Shown here piece by piece: positions 50,500 to 50,532 of a stretch of 50,532 bases of DNA; the first letter of the stretch is position 1; each line of letters starts with the position of its first letter. The translations under genes were made by a program, and so were the position numbers. The notes under the pieces are model-generated. The model did not search any database, was not told where the DNA came from, and worked only from the letters and a program-made list of their open reading frames with translations. Source of the stretch: Megamonas sp. UBA1796 (lineage in GTDB: Bacteria; Bacillota; Negativicutes; Selenomonadales; Selenomonadaceae). The stretch covers positions 1 to 50,532 of the forward strand of contig DCFU01000029.1 of the NCBI GenBank assembly GCA_002319795.1, written 5' to 3'.

Positions 50500-50532
50500 G
50501 GCCCGGTAGTTTAGTTGGTTAGAATGCCGCCC
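50500..50532 (+). tRNA. tRNA gene, 5' part (probably tRNA-Asp)
   Basis: GGCCCGG forms the 5' acceptor strand, TA follows, then a D arm with the AGTTGGTTAGA loop, and CCGCC begins the anticodon stem. The window ends before the anticodon. The 5' half matches tRNA-Asp of Firmicutes best; identity is therefore inferred. More tRNAs may follow. Confidence 0.85.

Noticed and set aside
1..50532. CRISPR arrays, insertion sequences, prophage or toxin-antitoxin pairs
   Set aside because: No regularly spaced direct repeats, transposase, integrase or phage structural genes, and no recognisable toxin-antitoxin pair were seen on reading both strands.

Overview
The window looks like chromosomal DNA of an anaerobic Firmicute, most likely a Negativicute (Selenomonas/Megasphaera/Pectinatus type). 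This taxonomic call is inferred from gene content, not from a marker search. Low-GC Gram-positive hallmarks are present: a PolC-type replicase, rnpM/ylxQ inside the nusA-infB operon, T-box riboswitches, an ECF transporter module and NrnA. They occur beside a giant 2-hydroxyacyl-CoA dehydratase activase-like protein typical of amino-acid-fermenting anaerobes. Promoters are near-consensus sigma-A type (TTGACA, 17 bp, TATAAT). No transposase, integrase, prophage or CRISPR array is visible.

Layout. 0-2.5 kb: a class I/II aminotransferase, then rplM-rpsI behind a structured leader. 2.5-5.4 kb: a small zinc-ribbon membrane protein (minus strand), a membrane-anchored glucosaminidase, and two CheX-type genes, the first fused to a CheY receiver. 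5.6-9.3 kb: polC, which lacks the usual internal proofreading exonuclease. 9.4-20 kb: the translation/RNA operon rimP-nusA-rnpM-ylxQ-infB-rbfA-nrnA-truB-ribF, followed by rpsO and pnp with their own signals. 20.2-24 kb: an accessory stretch with a minus-strand MFS exporter, a decayed methyl-accepting chemotaxis protein fragment, an Nramp metal transporter and a secreted protein. 24.2-27.5 kb: ecfA1-ecfA2-ecfT-truA. 27.7-35.9 kb: the 1410-residue activase-like protein, two tandem DUF445 membrane proteins and a TPR protein. 36.2-37.6 kb: a purine permease of the NCS2/AzgA type.

37.7-50 kb is dominated by aromatic amino-acid synthesis. A Trp-specific T-box leader (specifier UGG) precedes trpD-F-C-B-A-E-G, an order with the anthranilate synthase genes at the end. 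This leader appears to carry one specifier stem but two successive T-box/terminator modules. A second T-box with a Tyr specifier (UAC) controls DAHP synthase and prephenate dehydrogenase. So the common pathway entry and the tyrosine branch respond to uncharged tRNA-Tyr, and the tryptophan branch to uncharged tRNA-Trp. Between them lie a small membrane protein, an ArgA-like acetyltransferase behind a possible ARG box, an MBL-fold hydrolase and an unknown membrane protein. The window closes with a UPF0158 gene and the 5' end of a tRNA gene, probably tRNA-Asp.

No unmistakable new multi-gene system was seen. The best candidates for something undescribed are the double-module trp T-box leader, the exonuclease-less PolC, the self-contained CheY-CheX/CheX pair and several strong unexplained inverted repeats.
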